From Shewanella sairae (GTDB lineage: Bacteria > Pseudomonadota > Gammaproteobacteria > Enterobacterales > Shewanellaceae): 64,000 bases of DNA. Of the stretch, positions 49,460 to 59,019 are shown in pieces. Position numbers and translations under genes: made by a program. The stretch covers positions 1-64,000 of the forward strand of contig NZ_JAKILT010000021.1 of assembly GCF_023283535.1 (NCBI RefSeq). Reading direction: 5' to 3'. The notes beneath the pieces are model-generated. The model made no database searches and was not told the DNA's origin. It saw nothing but the letters and a program-made list of their open reading frames with translations. The first letter of the stretch is position 1; every line of letters begins with the position of its first letter.

Positions 49460-52400
49460 TTAGTGAAAGTCTCTCGAGCGAAGCTGTAGCGCCTCTAATG
49501 CATGAGAAATATCATATAGCTTGCCCGCTACCACATGAGTCACACCCGACTTTCGCTCTAAAATTCCGGTGACTTTCATTATTTTTGATACCAAATACAC
49601 TTGCCGCTGCGCCCGTGCGGTTGCGCTCCAGACCACCAAATTCACATTCCCGGTTTCATCTTCTAAGGTGATAAAGGTCACGCCGGATGCTGTACCAGGC
49701 CTTTGCCGCCCCACCACTAACCCAGCCACAGTCACCACTTGGCCGCTACGGCAATCATCTAACTGCTCTGCCGTAAGACAATGTTGCAGTACTGAATGTG
49801 TGTTTAGCCTTTGCTGAACACCTTGAATACTCGTCATTCCCTTACCTTGTTTTGTCATCACTTGCTGTCTAAGCAATGCCATGGGATGCTCGCCTAACGT
49901 CACACCTGTGTAGGCATAATCAGCCTGCATTGACTCGGCAACACTTGGCGCTGGTAAGCTGACGGCTGCTGTTGAGAATGAATGTTCCAAGCTTGATGAC
50001 GGCTTACTTTGCTGACGATATTCATCTAACGCATTGAGCTCTTGCTCTTCAAATAACGGTAAACTTGCTTGGCATGCAGACAGCTGCCAACGTACTTGAT
50101 GACGATGACCAGCAACCGCCACAAATGCATTGGCACTCGCCAGTATTTCTAGCTCGTGACGTGCAATACCCAGTTGATAAATTTGCTCTATTTGTTTAAA
50201 TCCTGCTGGCGGTCTTTGCGCCACCATGCGACTTATCTCTTTACAATTGAGCCCTTTTACTAAGCGAAAACCTAAACGGATCTGCATCGTACCAAGAGCT
50301 GACCTTTCCAATGTATGTTGCCACTGACTGTGATTAATACACACTGGGAGTACGGTAACCTTATGCCGCTTAACATCTTGAATTAATTGAGATGGGCTAT
50401 AAAAACACATCGGCTGACTATTGAGTAACGCGCAGCAAAAAGCGGCGGGATAGTGATATTTTAAATAAGCAGAAACATAAGCTAATAACGCAAAGCTCGC
50501 TGAATGGGATTCTGGAAAACCGTACTCGCCAAAGCCTTTTATTTGCCGATAAATTTGCTGTGAAAATTCCGCGGAGTAACCACGGCTCTGCATACCCGTT
50601 AGCAATTTCGCTTCAAATTGTTGTAACTCTCCCGAACGTTTCCAACTCGCCATCGCTCGCCTTAACTGATCGGCTTCACCACCCGAAAAACCAGCAGCAA
50701 CCATAACAAGTTGGATCACTTGCTCCTGAAAAATAGGCACACCCATAGTTCTAGACAGTACTGCTTCAACCTCTCGGCTTGGATACGTTACCTTTTCTAA
50801 TCCGTCGCGGCGCTTTAAATAGGGATGTACCATATCGCCTTGAATCGGTCCGGGCCTCACTATCGCTATTTGCACCACTAGATCGTAATAACACTTAGGC
50901 TTAAGCCTTGGCAGCATTGAGGTTTGCGCCCGAGATTCCACTTGAAATACACCAATACTGTCGCCCCGTTGCAGCATTTGGTACACCTCTGGTTGCTCCC
51001 AGCAAATATCTGCCATAGTAAATGCTTGAGCTTGCTGTAATTGATTGGCGTTATTGCAAACTTTAGATTGGCCTACCAACTCAAAACATTTGCGAATAGC
51101 AGTTAACATTCCTAAGGCTAATACATCGACTTTAAGCAAGCCTAAGCTTTCCAAATCATCTTTATCCCATTGGATAACGGTTCTATCTGCCATCGCTGCA
51201 TTTTCAACAGGCACTAGCTCACTTAATGGACCTGAAGAGATAATAAAGCCGCCCACGTGTTGCGATAAATGCCTTGGAAAGCCTAAAATTTCTTGTACCA
51301 ATGGCAACCAATATTGACCAATGCCTTCTTTAGGGATCAGCGACTTAGCTTCAAGCTGTGCTAACCAGTCAAACTCGCTATCACGCCTATCTATGCTCGC
51401 TAACATATGATCGATATGTTGTTTATCGATACCGAGTGCCTTGCCGACATCGCCCATCGCACTTTTAAAGCGATAGCTAATAACAGTAGCCGCCAGTGCA
51501 GCTCTGTCTCGGCCATATTTACCATAAATATATTGAATCACCTCCTCTCGCCGTTCATGCTCAAAATCCACATCAATATCAGGAGGTTCATTACGCTCTT
51601 TAGACACAAAACGTTCGAACAACATATTCACTTTAGTCGGGTCCACCTCGGTGATCCCTAAGCAATAACACACCACTGAATTTGCCGCTGAGCCACGGCC
51701 TTGATGTAAAATTCGCTGCGACTTAGCAAATTGGACAATGTCGTAAATGGTGAGAAAGAAATACTCGTATTGCATCTCCTTAATCAGCTGCAACTCTTTT
51801 TCATATTGCGCTGTAACCTCAAAGGGGATCGCATTGTTAAAGCGCCACAAAGCACCTTTATAAACTTCTTGTGCCAAATAATCACTCGCGCTTAAATGGC
51901 TAGGCACCACTTCGCTTGGGTATTCATACTTAAGCTCATCGAGCGAGAAATCACAGCGACTCGCGACCACAAGACTATTGTCCAACCAAGCTTTAGGATA
52001 ACGCTTAGCTATTGCAACTAAAGGCTTTAATGCGGTTTCAGCATTCGCCAATAATAAATCCCCCGCATGCTCAAGTTGGCTGCCATGACGTATACAGGTC
52101 AACACATCGAGCAGTTTTTGGCGCTGCTCAATGTGCATATGCACATTACCGCTAGCCACACACTCAAGCTGTAATTGCACAGCTAACTCACGCCAGAAAT
52201 CCAGCTTTAAAGCCTCTCCTGCAACCAAACTGCGTTCCATCATCAAATAGCAGCGGTCTTTAAAGCTGGCCGCAAGCTTGCAGCCAATTTGCAAGGATTG
52301 CTGCATATAATCTTGTAACCGTGTCGATAGCGCTATATTTGGCTGATGAAGCTGACACGGGCGTTGTGGTTGCCACAACAAAATGCATTGCTCAAGTCCA

Positions 52401-52732
52401 GTTAATAACTCTATAAACTCCAGTTGATAACGGCCTTTTTCTGCTCGGCGGCGACAACGGCTTATCAAGTGACTAATTTGCCCATAACCTTTACGATTCA
52501 TGGCTAATAGCACGAAAACACCTTCATCAATTCGAAACTCGGCCCCCACTAGCAAACGGATCTCATATTTTTTAGCGGCTTCATAGGCTTTGACGACACC
52601 CGCGAAGGAGCACTCATCCGTTATCGCTATCGCTTTATAACCTAGCTTAGCTGCTTGCTCCACCAGCTCATGAGGGTGAGATGCACCACGTAAAAAACTG
52701 TAGTTAGAAATAGCATGTAACTCGGCGTACAT
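49460..52732 (-). CDS. dnaE2: Error-prone DNA polymerase DnaE2 (ImuC)
   Basis: A 1090-residue C-family polymerase used for translesion synthesis. The N-terminal PHP domain starts YAELHAISNYSFLRGASHPHEL. The palm aspartates are in PPDIDVDFEHERR and near LLKVDVLALGML. The finger domain and C-terminal OB region (VNLVVWSATA) follow. The beta-binding region is not obvious, as expected because ImuB links it to the clamp. The ATG shares its A with the imuB stop (TGATG), so they are translationally coupled. It belongs to the LexA-controlled cassette. Confidence 0.97.
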   Translation of the reverse strand: MYAELHAISNYSFLRGASHPHELVEQAAKLGYKAIAITDECSFAGVVKAYEAAKKYEIRLLVGAEFRIDEGVFVLLAMNRKGYGQISHLISRCRRRAEKGRYQLEFIELLTGLEQCILLWQPQRPCQLHQPNIALSTRLQDYMQQSLQIGCKLAASFKDRCYLMMERSLVAGEALKLDFWRELAVQLQLECVASGNVHMHIEQRQKLLDVLTCIRHGSQLEHAGDLLLANAETALKPLVAIAKRYPKAWLDNSLVVASRCDFSLDELKYEYPSEVVPSHLSASDYLAQEVYKGALWRFNNAIPFEVTAQYEKELQLIKEMQYEYFFLTIYDIVQFAKSQRILHQGRGSAANSVVCYCLGITEVDPTKVNMLFERFVSKERNEPPDIDVDFEHERREEVIQYIYGKYGRDRAALAATVISYRFKSAMGDVGKALGIDKQHIDHMLASIDRRDSEFDWLAQLEAKSLIPKEGIGQYWLPLVQEILGFPRHLSQHVGGFIISSGPLSELVPVENAAMADRTVIQWDKDDLESLGLLKVDVLALGMLTAIRKCFELVGQSKVCNNANQLQQAQAFTMADICWEQPEVYQMLQRGDSIGVFQVESRAQTSMLPRLKPKCYYDLVVQIAIVRPGPIQGDMVHPYLKRRDGLEKVTYPSREVEAVLSRTMGVPIFQEQVIQLVMVAAGFSGGEADQLRRAMASWKRSGELQQFEAKLLTGMQSRGYSAEFSQQIYRQIKGFGEYGFPESHSASFALLAYVSAYLKYHYPAAFCCALLNSQPMCFYSPSQLIQDVKRHKVTVLPVCINHSQWQHTLERSALGTMQIRLGFRLVKGLNCKEISRMVAQRPPAGFKQIEQIYQLGIARHELEILASANAFVAVAGHRHQVRWQLSACQASLPLFEEQELNALDEYRQQSKPSSSLEHSFSTAAVSLPAPSVAESMQADYAYTGVTLGEHPMALLRQQVMTKQGKGMTSIQGVQQRLNTHSVLQHCLTAEQLDDCRSGQVVTVAGLVVGRQRPGTASGVTFITLEDETGNVNLVVWSATARAQRQVYLVSKIMKVTGILERKSGVTHVVAGKLYDISHALEALQLRSRDFH

Positions 52733-54348
52733 CAGCTAAACCATCCATGTAAAAAAAAGCCATCTGCCACTTGATACACCCAGCAAAGTCCACCATCAAT
52801 ATGACTGGCAATATAGTAATCTCGGCACTGTTCATCTTGCTGCCACCAATGTGCTTGCAAACGCTCAGGTCCCTTGATTAATGCAATATCATTCATCGCA
52901 ATGGCCGTTGGAGTCGCAAGCAACCAAAGTGGTCGACATGCGCCCGCTGCCAAAGTTGATTTCGCCTTAACAGCAACCTGACTTTTTCCGATATGTTCAA
53001 GTCCAAGGCTTTGCCAGCAGTGCTCAGGAAAATGAGCCGATATAGACTGTAACCCCTTAACTTTATTGGCTCCGAGCCTTGCTTGCAGCGTCGATAATAA
53101 GTACTGACAAGCCCCCGCTTTACGCCCTTTTTTTGCCTGCTGATCCAGTAATGCCGCTTGCCCTTGAACCGCTGGGACAAACTTGTCTGCGCGGAGCTCA
53201 ATTTCAACGACAGGTTGGTATAGGGTCATCCGTGTAAGCTGCATACGGCACAAACTTAATAAAGCCTCGCTTCTATGCTCCGCAAAGGGGTAGTGAATAG
53301 TGATCTCAAGGGGCGGCAGTTCTTGATCTCGATAGTGTAAAATTAACCTTAATACTGGCAGCGCCCATTGCCGTTGCAGTAAATACCCTGCCATATCATC
53401 AATCATACGTTTTAAAGGAAACACGATGCCCTGCATCGATTCGACCTCATAAAGCAAAGTCAGCTTTTGTTGGTATTCATTTGCGGGCTCAAAATAGCGC
53501 AGTGGCTGAGGCAGCTGCCCGGTGATTTTTGCCATCATTTGCAGTAAGGGTTTGCCGTAACGCTGACCTAGCTCCTTTTGCGGTAAAGCCGTTAATGCAG
53601 AGAAAGTATGTAGGCCCATATCATTAAATGCTTGGCGTAGATAAGCAGACACAGGCAAACCTTGTAAGGGTAATGTGTCGAGTAATAGCGCATTATCGTC
53701 ATGCTGTAAGTAACGCTGCTGACGCTGCAAAACCTCGGCAGAGACACTATCTCGCGATGGGTGATAAGAACGAGTGCCATCAGGCACATCCGCAGTTTCC
53801 TCAATGTCAGTCGTTACATAAGTCGGTGCTTGTTGTGCCAGTAACTGTGCAGCCAATGGCGTCTCAGCAATCGCCAATTGCAGCTCTAAGCCTAAACTGA
53901 TCGCACGCCTTGCATACTGTTCAGCCAAGTTTTCTACGCCATCAAACACTAATGCCATCGAGCTAACCTCCATAACAAGGCAGTTGCTGACAAATTCATT
54001 GACAGCAAATTTACCGCGCCCTAAAAGCGATGACTCGACACGAGTATGAGCACATTGCAAAGGCACCACCCGCGCGCTAAAGCTGTAACTCCATTGACAT
54101 AACCACTGACAGGCTTGCTCGACCATATCTTGCTCAAATTCAATTAACACCACATTGGGTAGTAAACTTTGCGCCGTACTCACACTCATACCAATATGGA
54201 TCCCAGCATCTGCAGCAACTCTGTCTTGCGCCAACACTTGTAGCGACTTAGGCGCAAACAGTAAGCAACCTTTCGTTAATTGCAGTTCATGACGATATTT
54301 AAGATGTTGAAATGCCCAATCAGGATAATATGCAGCAAGCCATAACAT
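52732..54348 (-). CDS. imuB: Y-family polymerase-like protein ImuB
   Basis: A 538-residue DinB/UmuC-like protein that acts as a hub between DnaE2, ImuA and the sliding clamp. The N-terminal palm region LWLAAYYPDWAFQHL is clear. The acidic catalytic residues of true Y-family polymerases are not seen, in keeping with ImuB being inactive. The protein ends in the usual C-terminal tail (VYQVADGFFLHGWFS). It has a 31-bp gap from imuA and overlaps dnaE2. Confidence 0.95.
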   Translation of the reverse strand: MLWLAAYYPDWAFQHLKYRHELQLTKGCLLFAPKSLQVLAQDRVAADAGIHIGMSVSTAQSLLPNVVLIEFEQDMVEQACQWLCQWSYSFSARVVPLQCAHTRVESSLLGRGKFAVNEFVSNCLVMEVSSMALVFDGVENLAEQYARRAISLGLELQLAIAETPLAAQLLAQQAPTYVTTDIEETADVPDGTRSYHPSRDSVSAEVLQRQQRYLQHDDNALLLDTLPLQGLPVSAYLRQAFNDMGLHTFSALTALPQKELGQRYGKPLLQMMAKITGQLPQPLRYFEPANEYQQKLTLLYEVESMQGIVFPLKRMIDDMAGYLLQRQWALPVLRLILHYRDQELPPLEITIHYPFAEHRSEALLSLCRMQLTRMTLYQPVVEIELRADKFVPAVQGQAALLDQQAKKGRKAGACQYLLSTLQARLGANKVKGLQSISAHFPEHCWQSLGLEHIGKSQVAVKAKSTLAAGACRPLWLLATPTAIAMNDIALIKGPERLQAHWWQQDEQCRDYYIASHIDGGLCWVYQVADGFFLHGWFS

Positions 54349-54379
54349 GTTAATGCTCTCGAAAAGTAAGTTGGCTCAA

Positions 54380-55585
54380 CTAGACCAAAACAGAATATGG
54401 GGCTAATCGGCATTGCTTGCTGAAGCCATTCGTGATGTTTGAGCGATTAGAAATGCTTGAGTGACTAGGGTTGCTTGAATTATGCCAATTTGCCTTAGAG
54501 TCGCTAGCCACCAGAGTTAAATTCCCCCGTTCTCGCGGCGCAATAGCCAGCTCGCTCGTCTCTGCTAAGCCAAGAGTCGAGTTAATCGCGTTTTCTCGAA
54601 TTAAAAAGTGACTTGTGCCGAGTAAGCTCTCTTTTAAATGCTCGGGTAATAAGGACAAATTAAACTCAGTACTGGGCCAGCCGCCACGACGTTTGATGAT
54701 ATTAATTTCTGTATCGCCACATGCGCGCTTGGGACTTGATTGATATGAGCTGAGCTTATGTGAGCTGTGCGTATGTAAATCATGTTTCCGCAAATCGTTT
54801 TTATGTGAATAGTGCTTCTGGCTCAAATAATTTTGCGGCTGTTTAACATCAAAAAACTCACGTTTTAGTGATAAACGCAAACTCACGGGATGACCATTAT
54901 CTGCCAGTTTGCTCGGCAGATATAAAATACATAATGCTTGGCCTTTTTCTGCAGCCAACTGTAAGCGTCTAGATTCTGTCACCGATAAACCATCTAGCCA
55001 GGCTAATACCAAGGGTACTGAACCACTAGATAAGGCTTGCTCAATTGCCCAGAGTTGCTCTTTTCTGTCTGGTGTATCAATCCAAACTAACCGTTCAACC
55101 GCTATGCCTTGTTGTTCTAGTGCATGTGGGTAGGGAATATGTGGCGGAGCAACCAGCATCACTAAGGCATCACTCTCTATCGATTCTGATTGCCCAACTT
55201 GCTCACTATCGTCCTGCACCTGTAAGTTAGCGTCGGCAAGGGCTGGCGATGTTAAAAAAGAGCCCGAAACACCAATTAATTGCTTTAATAGCGGTAATAC
55301 AAGTGTTAACTCCCCTTGCCCGTTACCATCATACAAGCATTCACATACACCTTGTTGTGGCCAGCCGTTATCAGCTAAGTGACTATCAAGCAAAGTAAAA
55401 CCGCTAGAATATGCACTTGTTGGCGCTTGCCATTGCTCTCCTAACCAGAGATCTTTACGTTGTAATAGCGCGGCTAAGGGTTCACTTACCGCAGCCCTAT
55501 TTTGGATAAGTTCTTCCCCCTTGGGAGCATAAGTAGAACTCGCTACTTTCATTTCTCTCGCTGTTAGCGCTTTAGCGTAACTCAT
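54380..55585 (-). CDS. imuA: SOS mutagenesis protein ImuA
   Basis: A 401-residue RecA-related protein of the mutasome. The core includes FTLLDSHLADNGWPQQGVCECLYDG and a later ERLVWIDTPDRKEQLWAIEQAL. Two low-complexity stretches are unusual: a His/Lys/Ser-rich segment (about 260-295) and a Ser/Asn-rich segment near the C-terminus (SNPSHSSISNRSN). I chose the ATG at 55585, which has AGGTG 7 bp upstream. An upstream start at 55642 would place the gene almost on the LexA box and leave no leader. Confidence 0.93.
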   Translation of the reverse strand: MSYAKALTAREMKVASSTYAPKGEELIQNRAAVSEPLAALLQRKDLWLGEQWQAPTSAYSSGFTLLDSHLADNGWPQQGVCECLYDGNGQGELTLVLPLLKQLIGVSGSFLTSPALADANLQVQDDSEQVGQSESIESDALVMLVAPPHIPYPHALEQQGIAVERLVWIDTPDRKEQLWAIEQALSSGSVPLVLAWLDGLSVTESRRLQLAAEKGQALCILYLPSKLADNGHPVSLRLSLKREFFDVKQPQNYLSQKHYSHKNDLRKHDLHTHSSHKLSSYQSSPKRACGDTEINIIKRRGGWPSTEFNLSLLPEHLKESLLGTSHFLIRENAINSTLGLAETSELAIAPRERGNLTLVASDSKANWHNSSNPSHSSISNRSNITNGFSKQCRLAPYSVLV

Positions 55586-55643
55586 GTTAATGCACCTATT
55601 TAGCCAACAACTCACTAACTGCTGAGTTTGACCCAAAAACAAA

Positions 55644-55663
55644 CACTGTATACTTATACAGTA
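55644..55663. promoter_or_regulatory. LexA box (SOS operator) of imuA-imuB-dnaE2
   Basis: CACTGTATACTTATACAGTA fits CTGT-N8-ACAG perfectly and matches the E. coli consensus. It lies about 60 bp upstream of the imuA start. The cassette should be induced by DNA damage through LexA cleavage. Confidence 0.92.
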
Positions 55664-55708
55664 TAATTATCTTTTGTTATATCGCAAGCGATCCACAGCG
55701 CAAAAAAA

Positions 55709-55735
55709 AGCGCCCCTCAAATGAGGGGCGCTTTT
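55709..55735. terminator. Rho-independent terminator of def
   Basis: Perfect 10-bp GC-rich stem AGCGCCCCTC/GAGGGGCGCT with loop AAAT. Eight A residues on the plus strand become the T-run on the minus strand. It lies 54 bp after def and upstream of imuA, so it insulates the SOS promoter from def transcription. Confidence 0.95.
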
Positions 55736-55788
55736 AAAGTCGATAAAAACGAATCTTCGGCTATTAGTAAGCCAAATAATTCATTATT

Positions 55789-56280
55789 TTATTTAAACTT
55801 CTTCACTTTCTTTAATGCAATTTGCTGTTTAAGCATAGAAAGATGGTCGGTAAACACGATGCCATTTAGGTGGTCCATTTCGTGTTGTAACACAATCGCT
55901 AAAAATTCATCGGTATCAATTTCAAACGCTTTACCGTCACGGTCTAATGCAGAGACTTTAACCCCTTCATGGCGGTTCACTTTAGCGCGGTAGCCAGGAA
56001 TAGATAAACAACCTTCTTCACCTTGATACTCACCACGAGACTCAACGATTTCAGGGTTAATCAACACGATTGGCTGATCACGCTCTTCAGACAAATCGAT
56101 AACCAAAATTGCATGTAAACTACCAACCTGAGTCGCCGCTAGACCGATACCGTCTTCGGTGTCATACATAGTTTCGATTAGATCATCGATAAAGCCTTGT
56201 ACAGACGCAATATCTGTTACAGGCACAGCTTTGCGCTTTAAGCGCTCATCGGGGATCGTTAAGATGTCTAACACTGCCAT
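55789..56280 (-). CDS. def: Peptide deformylase
   Basis: A 163-residue metallohydrolase that removes the formyl group from nascent proteins. All three family motifs are present: GIGLAATQVG (about 44-53), EEGCLSIPG (Cys ligand) and QHEMDHLNG (HExxH ligands). Length is typical of type 1 enzymes. It is not followed by fmt, unlike the usual def-fmt pair, and no fmt gene is in this window, so another def may exist elsewhere. Confidence 0.97.
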   Translation of the reverse strand: MAVLDILTIPDERLKRKAVPVTDIASVQGFIDDLIETMYDTEDGIGLAATQVGSLHAILVIDLSEERDQPIVLINPEIVESRGEYQGEEGCLSIPGYRAKVNRHEGVKVSALDRDGKAFEIDTDEFLAIVLQHEMDHLNGIVFTDHLSMLKQQIALKKVKKFK

Positions 56281-56535
56281 ATTTTTATCACACTAAATGT
56301 TAACTATAAAATTCGCGCTATTATGACCTAATCATCAATAAAGGCAATCTCGAGTTCCATTTAAAGTCAGCAATCCCTCTAGTTTAGGGGGTACTAGCGC
56401 AATAATGAGCTCAAGCAAGCCCTATAACTTGCTCATACAACCCCACGAATCCGTTTCTATTTTGCACAATTGTCGCCACTTTTTATTAACATGTGATAGC
56501 ATGATTAAAATTGCATAAAATATACGGATAATAAT

Positions 56536-58248
56536 ATGACTCAAGCAGGACGCACTGCGCTGCCCGCTACTTTCTTTGTTGCCAATACCATGGAGATCTT
56601 TGAACGCCTCGCTTGGTATGGCTTCTTTGCCTTGTCATCCTTATATATGACCTCACCACAAAACCAAGGTGGCTTAGGCTTTTCAGAGCAAGAGCGCGGC
56701 CTATTACAAGGCATGATCCCTTTTTTTCTTTACCTATTTCCAGTGCTAACAGGCGCGCTCGCTGACCGCTATGGCTACCGCAAAATGTTTTTAGTCGCCT
56801 ATGCCATCATGTGCCCCAGTTATTATTTACTCGGCCAGGTCGATACCTTTATGGGATTTTTTGTCGCTTTTATGGGGGTTGCTGTTGGCGCGGCCTGCTT
56901 TAAGCCTGTGGTAACCGGCACGGTGGCACGCACAACAGATGAAACCAACCGCGGCTTAGGCTTTGGGATCTTCTACATGATGGTCAATATCGGCGGATTC
57001 TTAGGTCCATTCATCGCAGGTTATGTAAGAGCAATTAGTTGGGACTGGGTCTTTATCATGTCTGCTTTTTGGATTGCGGTTAACTTTATTCCTGCCTATT
57101 TCTTTTATAAAGAGCCAACAGATCAAAATCAGCAAAAAGGTAAGCCTCTTACAGCGGTATTTCAAGATATCCAAGAAGTGCTGGGTAATGCGCGTTTTGC
57201 TATTTTATTCTTCGGCACCCTCGTTATTTTGATGTCTTATGGTGCCAAGTGGATCACAGGTGAAACCACACTGATCATTTATGCCCTTTGGTTCAGCGGG
57301 CATATTATTTGGGACAAACTCGCTTCTTCTAAAAAATCAGCCCCTTGGTATGCACAAAAAATTAGTTTAGGTAACAAACCTTTTGTTATTTATCTACTGA
57401 TACTTTCTGGTATGTGGATGGTATATCAGCAAATTTTTATTACTTTACCTATTTATATTCGCGATTTCGTTGATACATCAGATCTGGTATTGATGCTTGC
57501 GTCTTATCCGGATTTACTGCAATTTTTTGCACCTGTGGATATTAGCCTATTACAATCTGAACTCACTCGTCTAAGCAGTGAAGTAGCAAGTGGTACGCTC
57601 AATGCGAAACAAGTTTACTTTGAGCTAGTCCATACTAAAGTCATGGTACCAAACACTGAGATCAGTCAAGCCTTAGCCGCTATCGCGCAAACGCCGGCTG
57701 CAGCTGTCGAGTACGCACAAAGATGGGCAAGTGAGTATCGTCAAATCAACCCAGAATATTTAATCGGTGTTAACTTCTTATCAATCGTCGTGATGCAATT
57801 AATGATCAGCCGTTTTGTTGAGCGATTTCAAGCGTTACCCGTCTTAGTTGGCGGCACTATTATTCTCGCCCTTGGCACTGCAATTGGCGGTGTAGCTCAC
57901 GGTGCAATTATGGGCGGTGCTATGGTGCTTACTTCTATTCTGGTTTTTTCTATTGGCGAAATGGTCGCTTCACCAAAGAGCCAAGAATATGTGGCAAGCT
58001 TTGCACCACATGATAAAAAAGCCATGTTTATGGGCTATTACTTTGTCTCTTCTGCGACTGGTTTTTTACTCGCGGGGCCATTGTCGGGTTACTTGTATGC
58101 TGAAGTCGCAAAAGGGGCTGAACGCCCTGATTTAATGTGGTACATCATTGGTGCGTTAGGATTACTAACAGCGCTAGGGTTAGTGTTGTTCCATAAGTTT
58201 GGCACCACCCCACAAGCAGAGTCTCAGCCTAGTGTCGCAATCGCCTAA
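56536..58248 (+). CDS. POT-family (PTR2) transporter with an internal soluble insert
   Basis: A 570-residue major-facilitator protein, probably a proton-coupled di/tripeptide transporter. The PTR signature EIFERLAWYG (ExxER, about 17-26) is near the start. The loop GALADRYGYRKMFLVAYAIM and the segment GLGFGIFYMMVNIGGFLGPFIAGY are also typical. About twelve helices are visible. Between about 310 and 410 there is a polar, helical insert (FVDTSDLVLMLASYPDLLQ to AQRWASEYRQINPEYL) that canonical POT proteins lack. The substrate is inferred. Confidence 0.88.
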   Translation: MTQAGRTALPATFFVANTMEIFERLAWYGFFALSSLYMTSPQNQGGLGFSEQERGLLQGMIPFFLYLFPVLTGALADRYGYRKMFLVAYAIMCPSYYLLGQVDTFMGFFVAFMGVAVGAACFKPVVTGTVARTTDETNRGLGFGIFYMMVNIGGFLGPFIAGYVRAISWDWVFIMSAFWIAVNFIPAYFFYKEPTDQNQQKGKPLTAVFQDIQEVLGNARFAILFFGTLVILMSYGAKWITGETTLIIYALWFSGHIIWDKLASSKKSAPWYAQKISLGNKPFVIYLLILSGMWMVYQQIFITLPIYIRDFVDTSDLVLMLASYPDLLQFFAPVDISLLQSELTRLSSEVASGTLNAKQVYFELVHTKVMVPNTEISQALAAIAQTPAAAVEYAQRWASEYRQINPEYLIGVNFLSIVVMQLMISRFVERFQALPVLVGGTIILALGTAIGGVAHGAIMGGAMVLTSILVFSIGEMVASPKSQEYVASFAPHDKKAMFMGYYFVSSATGFLLAGPLSGYLYAEVAKGAERPDLMWYIIGALGLLTALGLVLFHKFGTTPQAESQPSVAIA

Positions 58249-58278
58249 GCCTGACTCTTAATTAGTCTCAATAAGCAA

Positions 58279-58317
58279 AAAGCCCATGTACGATAGACAA
58301 CATCGTACATGGGCTTT
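58279..58317. terminator. Strong hairpin terminator between convergent genes
   Basis: Perfect 16-bp stem AAAGCCCATGTACGAT/ATCGTACATGGGCTTT with a 7-nt loop, ending in AAA/TTT flanks. Confidence 0.9.
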
Positions 58318-58347
58318 ATTTAAGCTAGTTTATTCGCTAAGCGACAA

Positions 58348-59019
58348 TTAAAACTGAGAACGTATAGCGAATACCCATTGAGTATCTTCACTCTCAATTC
58401 TATCAAGCTTTTCCCAGTCATACTGATAACGCACCAGCCAAGACCATTGCGGATTAATTTGATAGCCCAGCGCTAACCAACTTCTGGCTTCATAACGCTC
58501 AACACCATCAATGCCAGCATTACCTTGAACATAAAACTCGCTATACCAATGTTCGGTCATAGGTTTTAACACTGTCATACTGGCATTGGCAGCAGTGCTG
58601 TCCTTATAAGATTTTACCGCTAAGTGATTTACCGCTAGCTCAGTAAAGACGAGAGTGCTAAACCAGCCTTGATGCTCGGTCATTAAACCCATCTGGTATT
58701 GGTAATGGTTAGCTTTTCCTTGCGGAGTATCTGTTTTACCATGATCTACAGAGGCTCTAAAGTTCACATCACGGGTTGAATACAGATAACCTAAATGCCA
58801 TTTATCACCGTCAAAATTGGTGTTAGCCGAAAATTTTTGATGACTCGTTGCAAAACTGCCACCTAATTTAAATGTGTCGTCGTCAAAACCTATATAGAGT
58901 GAACTATTGAGATTTAAAGGGTCAGCGATATGACGAAAATCACTCGCCAAAACAGGTGCCGATGCCACAGAAAGTAATAACAAAGACCCGATAAAAGGAC
59001 GCAAAGCCTTTACTGACAT
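58348..59019 (-). CDS. Predicted outer-membrane beta-barrel protein
   Basis: A 223-residue secreted protein with a signal peptide (LLLLSVASAPVLA, cleavage near 26). The mature part has alternating polar and aromatic residues and ends in WVFAIRSQF, with the C-terminal phenylalanine typical of outer-membrane barrels. About eight strands can be proposed, including SWLALGYQINPQWSWLVRYQYDW. I did not recognise a family. The ATG at 59019 is chosen over an upstream TTG at 59034. It stands alone. Confidence 0.7.
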   Translation of the reverse strand: MSVKALRPFIGSLLLLSVASAPVLASDFRHIADPLNLNSSLYIGFDDDTFKLGGSFATSHQKFSANTNFDGDKWHLGYLYSTRDVNFRASVDHGKTDTPQGKANHYQYQMGLMTEHQGWFSTLVFTELAVNHLAVKSYKDSTAANASMTVLKPMTEHWYSEFYVQGNAGIDGVERYEARSWLALGYQINPQWSWLVRYQYDWEKLDRIESEDTQWVFAIRSQF

